From contig JAEYXN010000047.1 in the NCBI GenBank assembly GCA_023431285.1, positions 1 to 46,338 of the forward strand: a DNA stretch of 46,338 bases, in the 5' to 3' direction. The translations under genes were made by a program, and so were the position numbers. The DNA comes from Bacteroidota bacterium (GTDB lineage: Bacteria > Bacteroidota > Bacteroidia > Cytophagales > Cyclobacteriaceae). A model generated the notes under the pieces. The model had not been told where the DNA came from, did no database searches, and was given only the letters and a program-made list of their open reading frames with translations. Positions 42,501 through 46,338 of this stretch are shown here, piece after piece (within the stretch, counting starts at the first letter, position 1; the number at the start of each line of letters is the position of its first letter).

Positions 42501-43836
42501 GAACAGGAAGGTGGCTCAGCAAACGAATCTCCTTTGGGTTGGAGTAGTCATATTGGAATAATCCATCATTGCCAATCATCACAAGCACGTCACTAAGCGG
42601 AATAACATCGTAAGCATGGATGCTATTGTAATGGGCAAGCATATTTTCTGGAATAGTCTGGATGTTACTTGCGTCGTAAATCTTGAGGCCCTGATCGCCG
42701 TCACAAACAAAGAGTGTCTTATTGTCAATGCCCAGTCCATGCGGATTAAACATCGGATAGGTAGCCTGGAGCTGTGGATTGGTCAGATCTGTGATGTCAA
42801 TAACTTCCAATTGATTGGTAAAACCCTGGCATGTTGTCCCGGATCGAAGCGTGACATACGCATATTTTTCGTCTACAGCGACGGGATCACAACTGGTGAT
42901 GTGGCTATATGTGCTTAATCTCTGAGGTGCTGCAGGATCAGAAAGGTTAAGGATATGCATTCCGGAAGAAGAGCCGATGAAGAGATGATGATTATAAGGA
43001 AAGATCGTTTCAATGTCCCAGGAAATGTAGCTCTCCTCTTTTTCTACCGGAGCGTGAGCGCTGGTGATATCAAATGCCTGAATCGATCCGGCATCAAGGG
43101 CGTAGAGATAATTTTCTTCGACGGCGAACCTCGCCATAGAGCCGCCGGCTCCGGGGCCAGAGCCGTTCCCCGGAGCTATGGCTAAGCTCTTTGTTATCGA
43201 TGAATTGAATGTAGCAACATCACAAACAGCAATGCCTTCCGTCAACCAGACGAAAGGCTCAACACTTCCCGACTTGCAATCCGATTGAGTGACCTCCATG
43301 CTTTCCCGGTGTGTCCATCCGGTAATCAATCCCCGGCTGGGGTCCACCCTGAACTCGGAGGGATAATTATAATCATGAAAAACATTTTCGAGTCGCGCGA
43401 CCGGTCTGATATCGGAGATGTTGGATATATCAAAAGCGACAAGGTCGATGTAACTATCGGCATAAAGCGTATTCTCTTTCACAGCGAGGTCAAAATTGCC
43501 CGGAACTTCGAGAAAGCTTTTCAGATTCGGCTTTGAAGGATCAGCGTTGTCAACAATATGGATACCCTTTCCCGGCTCATTGATAAAAAGAACGTCTCCG
43601 CGACGATAGATCTTTCCGACTGTTTTGATTGGCCTGGCTTCTGCCAACTGGATTGAACTCCTGAGCTCCTCCAAAGGGGTGTAGGTTGGTTCGTAATACA
43701 TGTACCTGGCTCTTGTCTCGCAAGAATCAGTACATCCTTCCAGCAGAATGCTGATTCCAAGTAGAACCGTCAGGAATATGAGTGCATAGAGCGAGACATG
43801 CATCCTTTTTTGTAGCCGAACATCGAGAGTTTCCAT
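42490..43836 (-). CDS. LVIVD-repeat lipoprotein, beta-propeller-like
   Basis: 448 residues. The start at 43836 gives Lys/Arg in the n-region and a lipobox LEGC with Cys35; the ATG at 43803 would leave no positive charge there. The body has seven LVIVD-type repeats (GIHIVDNADPSKPNLKSF, LVAFDISNISDIRPVARL, IQAFDITSAHAPVEKE, GMHILNLSDPAAPQRL, LEVIDITDLTNPQLQATY, LKIYDASNIQTIPENM, FQYDYSNPKEIRLLSHL), probably one per propeller blade. Likely anchored at the outer surface. Role unknown; third gene of the sigma operon, 61 bases after the fusion protein gene. Confidence 0.9.
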   Translation of the reverse strand: METLDVRLQKRMHVSLYALIFLTVLLGISILLEGCTDSCETRARYMYYEPTYTPLEELRSSIQLAEARPIKTVGKIYRRGDVLFINEPGKGIHIVDNADPSKPNLKSFLEVPGNFDLAVKENTLYADSYIDLVAFDISNISDIRPVARLENVFHDYNYPSEFRVDPSRGLITGWTHRESMEVTQSDCKSGSVEPFVWLTEGIAVCDVATFNSSITKSLAIAPGNGSGPGAGGSMARFAVEENYLYALDAGSIQAFDITSAHAPVEKEESYISWDIETIFPYNHHLFIGSSSGMHILNLSDPAAPQRLSTYSHITSCDPVAVDEKYAYVTLRSGTTCQGFTNQLEVIDITDLTNPQLQATYPMFNPHGLGIDNKTLFVCDGDQGLKIYDASNIQTIPENMLAHYNSIHAYDVIPLSDVLVMIGNDGLFQYDYSNPKEIRLLSHLPVHAN

Positions 43837-43897
43837 AACTGTTGGGATGGATCTTATACTCGCTTAGACACAGGGCCATCACCAATGGTTGGAAGTG

Positions 43898-45466
43898 CTA
43901 ATGGAAAATATAACGGAAGCGCAGACCGACATCGAAAGTGAACGGAGAGCTTTCAAGGCCGAGATTGTCCTTATAGATGGAGTTAAGCGGATATCGCAAT
44001 CCAGGATTGAGCCCCAGCCGGTAGTGATCACCGAAACGATAGCTGATCTCTGAGCCAATCAGCCCGCTGAAATTAACCGTCCTGAAAGGAGAATCATCGC
44101 CCGCCCTGCTGGTGGTCTTTTCAATATTGCCTTCCGGATCAACTGTGTTTTGCAGAAAGAGATCAGTGGAGATTCCTGCGTTTAACTGCCACACAATTTT
44201 TCGCTTCACAATGAGGTAACCCGCTTGCAAAGGCACACTGAGGTATTCATTGCTATTATTCACAGTGTACGGCGCAGTCGGAATAAATTTTTCTGATGCA
44301 TCGGCGGAGCTTCGGAACTGATTGACCGACGCTGCTTTAAACGTACCGGACTTCTGAACAGCTTGCGTGGACGTATAGTCTGACATTTCAGTCAGATAAT
44401 TTACACCACCTTGCAGTACCCAACGATCTGCAATTCGAGTACCCACACTCACACCAAGACTATACGAAATTCCTGATGCCTTCGTCTGATTCTGAGCTGC
44501 GGTATTTGAAGTAAGTCCGAATGCCGGGGAAGCCATTGTGCCTGGGTTTCCGGATGGTGCCCCCGAGTTGAACGCTCCGGCTGCAAAACCAACGGAAGTC
44601 CAAAGTTTTTCCTGACTCTTATTTTTCTTTTCAGACTGTTCAGAATTGGCAAGTTCTCTTTCGCGATCATTTGCTTTCGCCAGCATTAGGGCCACCGGAT
44701 CTGCCGCACCTTTTTCTTCTTCGGCAGGTAACGTCAGCGCTGGCCTGGGCACGGAAGCAATTCCGGGCAGATTATGTTCTGTCATCTCTGAAACAATCTG
44801 ATTACTTTCTGGATTTTTATTGTCCAAAGTAGCAGCGATGGCCTGGCTGTTCTCCCCGATATTTTGTTCGGAAGTTGGCGCAAGATCCCTTTCGCTTTCA
44901 AGAGAATGATCCTCTCTTCCTGTGATGTTGTTACGGGGAGTTGTATTCGCCGCATACCCATTACTCGCGGCAGTTTCTCCGAGTGAACGCTTTTGCGAAG
45001 ACGAATTGTGCTTCTTCTCACCGTTGGCATCTCTGTTAATATGCTGATCCGCGGCGGCGATCAGACCATTCGTGTTCTCGTGTGATAGTTGTTCTTCATT
45101 AACCAGTGCTTCACGATCCGTTTCAGTGTTCTTTCCCTCTGAGGAAGTGTCGTTTTGCACTTCAGCAATGCGCGCCAGTTCCTGTTGAGATTTCTTCAGT
45201 TGTTCGTCGGTGGAACGGTAAGCCAATTCAACAGATTCTTTCTCAGACATTGCATAGAATCCGAGACCGGAAATAATCATAGCGAAAGCGACAGACGCGG
45301 CTGCCAGCATCTGATAGAAAAATACACGACGTTTCATCTTTGAGCTCTCTGCTTTGATCAGATCAAGCTCAATATTTGACCATACCCTTCCGGATGGCTC
45401 TACTTCCGCATCCTTGAAAGCGTCTTTTAAACTGTCCTCAAATTTTCGCCTCTCCATATCGTTCAT
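43898..45466 (-). CDS. Anti-sigma-like/inner-membrane protein fused to a predicted beta-barrel
   Basis: 522 residues from the ATG at 45466 (MNDMERRKFEDSLKDAFKDA); an ATG at 45520 would give 18 more residues lying deep in the sigma gene. Residues 1-40 are charged and cytoplasmic (PSGRVWSNIELDLIK), followed by a Lys/Arg-flanked transmembrane helix near 45-65, a long Glu/Asn/Ser-rich spacer (about 70-285) and a beta-rich C-terminus of barrel strand type (WTSVGFAAGAFNSG, WVLQGGVNYL, LSVPLQAGYLIVKR, FSGLIGSEISYRFGDHY, FTFDVGLRFRYIFH). It overlaps the sigma gene by 29 bases. The place suggests control of that sigma factor, but anti-sigma homology is only positional and by layout. Confidence 0.8.
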   Translation of the reverse strand: MNDMERRKFEDSLKDAFKDAEVEPSGRVWSNIELDLIKAESSKMKRRVFFYQMLAAASVAFAMIISGLGFYAMSEKESVELAYRSTDEQLKKSQQELARIAEVQNDTSSEGKNTETDREALVNEEQLSHENTNGLIAAADQHINRDANGEKKHNSSSQKRSLGETAASNGYAANTTPRNNITGREDHSLESERDLAPTSEQNIGENSQAIAATLDNKNPESNQIVSEMTEHNLPGIASVPRPALTLPAEEEKGAADPVALMLAKANDRERELANSEQSEKKNKSQEKLWTSVGFAAGAFNSGAPSGNPGTMASPAFGLTSNTAAQNQTKASGISYSLGVSVGTRIADRWVLQGGVNYLTEMSDYTSTQAVQKSGTFKAASVNQFRSSADASEKFIPTAPYTVNNSNEYLSVPLQAGYLIVKRKIVWQLNAGISTDLFLQNTVDPEGNIEKTTSRAGDDSPFRTVNFSGLIGSEISYRFGDHYRLGLNPGLRYPLNSIYKDNLGLESSPFTFDVGLRFRYIFH

Positions 45467-45995
45467 AATACTTTGAATCCTTAGCAATCCTTTGTTGCAA
45501 TAAGCTTCTTGCTCTTGCAAACTGAGACTTTGATGTTCCTTCTGAAATTCCCAGTTGCTCCGCGATTTCCTTGTGGCTATATCCCTCGATCGCGAACAAG
45601 TTGAATACGATCTGGCATCCCTGGGGCAATGCCTGAATCATCTCGATAAGTTGTGTGAAATGAATACCGGAAATACTTATCTCATCCTCCGGGAGTTCCA
45701 GTTCCTCGACGTCGACCATTGGATAGAGGTACAGTTTTCTCCGCTGAACATTGAGAGCGGTGTTGACCATGATCCGTGTGATCCAGGTCTCCAGTTTGGA
45801 CTCCTGCCGGAAATTTTTAATCGCATTAAATATTTTGACGAATGCCTCCTGTAGGATATCCTCCGCCTCTGCCGTAGTCTTCGAATATCTGAGACATACG
45901 GTCAGCATTTTACGGCAATAGCGTTCATACAAAGCCTTTTGAGCGACCCTGTTGGCGTTGCGGCACCCGTCTATAAGCTCTTGTTCCGTGAGCAT
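45438..45995 (-). CDS. ECF RNA polymerase sigma factor
   Basis: 185 residues. Region 2 is ALYERYCRKMLTVCLRYSKT through AEDILQEAFVKIFNAIKNFR, with WITRIMVNTALNVQRR following, and region 4 is ALPQGCQIVFNLFAIEGYSH then KEIAEQLGISEGTSKSQFAR with its helix-turn-helix. No extra domain. Directs RNA polymerase to a small regulon, here probably its own operon, with the membrane fusion protein downstream (29-base overlap) as candidate regulator. The promoter region, shared with the divergent T9SS-plug-like gene, has a TTGGAAC/GTTCCAA inverted repeat. Confidence 0.96.
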   Translation of the reverse strand: MLTEQELIDGCRNANRVAQKALYERYCRKMLTVCLRYSKTTAEAEDILQEAFVKIFNAIKNFRQESKLETWITRIMVNTALNVQRRKLYLYPMVDVEELELPEDEISISGIHFTQLIEMIQALPQGCQIVFNLFAIEGYSHKEIAEQLGISEGTSKSQFARARSLLQQRIAKDSKYYERYGEAKI

Positions 45996-46050
45996 GCGTC
46001 CGATATTCGGCGTCGTGGTTGTGTTTTAGACACCTTCTGTAACGAAAAAG

Positions 46051-46071
46051 TTGGAACATAGTGCGTTCCAA
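46051..46071. promoter_or_regulatory. Inverted repeat in the sigma/T9SS-plug divergent region
   Basis: TTGGAAC (46051-46057) and GTTCCAA (46065-46071) are perfect complements seven bases apart. TAACGAAA occurs on both sides, at 46040-46047 and 46105-46112. The 126-base gap must hold both promoters; the repeat may be an operator. Confidence 0.5.
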
Positions 46072-46121
46072 ACACTCCGAAGTTACTAGTTTGGCTCCAC
46101 TTTCTAACGAAATAACCAGTC

Positions 46122-46338
46122 ATGCACAAAAGCATAGTGCTCATCGTCCTTATTTGCAGCATTCTTCAAGCCTGCACCCCCTTATCCCCTTCGAGTACCT
46201 CGAGTTCAGCCGGTACCAAGGTCCTTCGTCTGGAGGATGCAGTTTATGAGCAGGAAATCAAGACCGTGAGGCTATTCCGGCGTGGCTTTCCCCTGTCTCC
46301 GGCGGTCACAGAATTGGGGCAATTCGATTTGATGCTCG
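46122..46338 (+). CDS. T9SS plug-like (DUF5103-type) lipoprotein, N-terminal part (cut by window edge)
   Basis: 72 codons are visible and the gene runs off the right end. The signal MHKSIVLIVLICSILQAC has lipobox LQAC (Cys18), followed by a Ser/Thr-rich linker and VLRLEDAVYEQEIKTVRLFR, then RGFPLSPAVTELGQFDLML. The segment IKTVRLF...SPAVTELGQF matches the start of the DUF5103 domain of T9SS plug proteins, which seal the SprA channel in the outer membrane. With only 72 residues the call is provisional. Divergent from the ECF sigma gene across 126 bases. Confidence 0.7.
   Translation, partial: MHKSIVLIVLICSILQACTPLSPSSTSSSAGTKVLRLEDAVYEQEIKTVRLFRRGFPLSPAVTELGQFDLML

Noticed and set aside
1..46338. 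Mobile elements, CRISPR arrays, tRNA or rRNA genes.
   Set aside because: No transposase, integrase, regular spacer array, terminal repeats or cloverleaf sequence was seen on either strand.

Overview
The window reads as an ordinary chromosomal segment of a Bacteroidota bacterium, most likely of the Cytophagales. The pointers are a type IX secretion (T9SS) C-terminal sorting domain on a DUF1501 protein, the start of a DUF5103/T9SS plug-type lipoprotein at the right edge, many lipoproteins with short lipoboxes, paired DUF1800/DUF1501 genes, DUF2911, DUF4159 and DUF1080 proteins, a BlaI-M56-TonB pair, near absence of Shine-Dalgarno sites, and promoter-like TTG/TAnnTTT(G/A) pairs. Genus is not determinable; a relative of Chryseolinea/Ohtaekwangia is only a guess. 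No rRNA, tRNA, CRISPR array, insertion sequence, phage or plasmid gene was seen.

Layout. 1-1292: tail of a Maf-type nucleotide pyrophosphatase and a CPBP membrane protein. 1279-6957: surface-glycan cluster (O-antigen ligase-like polymerase, GT-D, GT2 and two GT4 glycosyltransferases) ending in inorganic pyrophosphatase. 7018-10553: leftward sdaAB - TolC - HlyD/MFP unit closed by a hairpin terminator. 10683-14947: TPR protein with a degenerate transglutaminase-like domain, MORN-type lipoprotein, thyA and an unknown lipoprotein. 15042-17752: DUF4159 protein and a BlaI/M56-TonB regulatory pair with its own candidate operator. 17815-23209: leftward alaS, gatB and a TlpA-like lipoprotein. 23507-26089: CapA-like protein, MerR regulator, DprA. 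26090-27626: TPR protein and HMG-CoA lyase. 27790-33355: rightward four-gene unit DUF1800 - DUF1501 (T9SS-sorted) - beta-barrel - lipoprotein, then murB. 34537-35390: two lysine-rich small genes, one of only 25 codons with its own promoter-like sequence and terminator. 35399-39850: dCMP deaminase, DUF2911/unknown/DUF1080 unit, lgt and a sorbosone dehydrogenase-like lipoprotein. 40001-41917: ABC-F ATPase. 41910-45995: leftward ECF sigma operon (sigma factor, inner-membrane/beta-barrel fusion, LVIVD-repeat lipoprotein, small barrel). 46122-end: divergent T9SS plug-like lipoprotein, cut by the window.

How it fits together. Much of the content concerns the cell envelope: glycan assembly, lipoprotein modification (lgt), peptidoglycan precursor synthesis (murB), efflux, T9SS cargo and outer-membrane barrels, mixed with housekeeping enzymes. 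The most unusual items are the hidden 25-residue Lys/Ala peptide gene, the sigma-linked protein that joins an anti-sigma-like N-terminus and a transmembrane helix to a predicted outer-membrane barrel, an inverted repeat in the promoter region shared by that sigma operon and the T9SS gene, and a transglutaminase-like domain that appears to have lost its cysteine.
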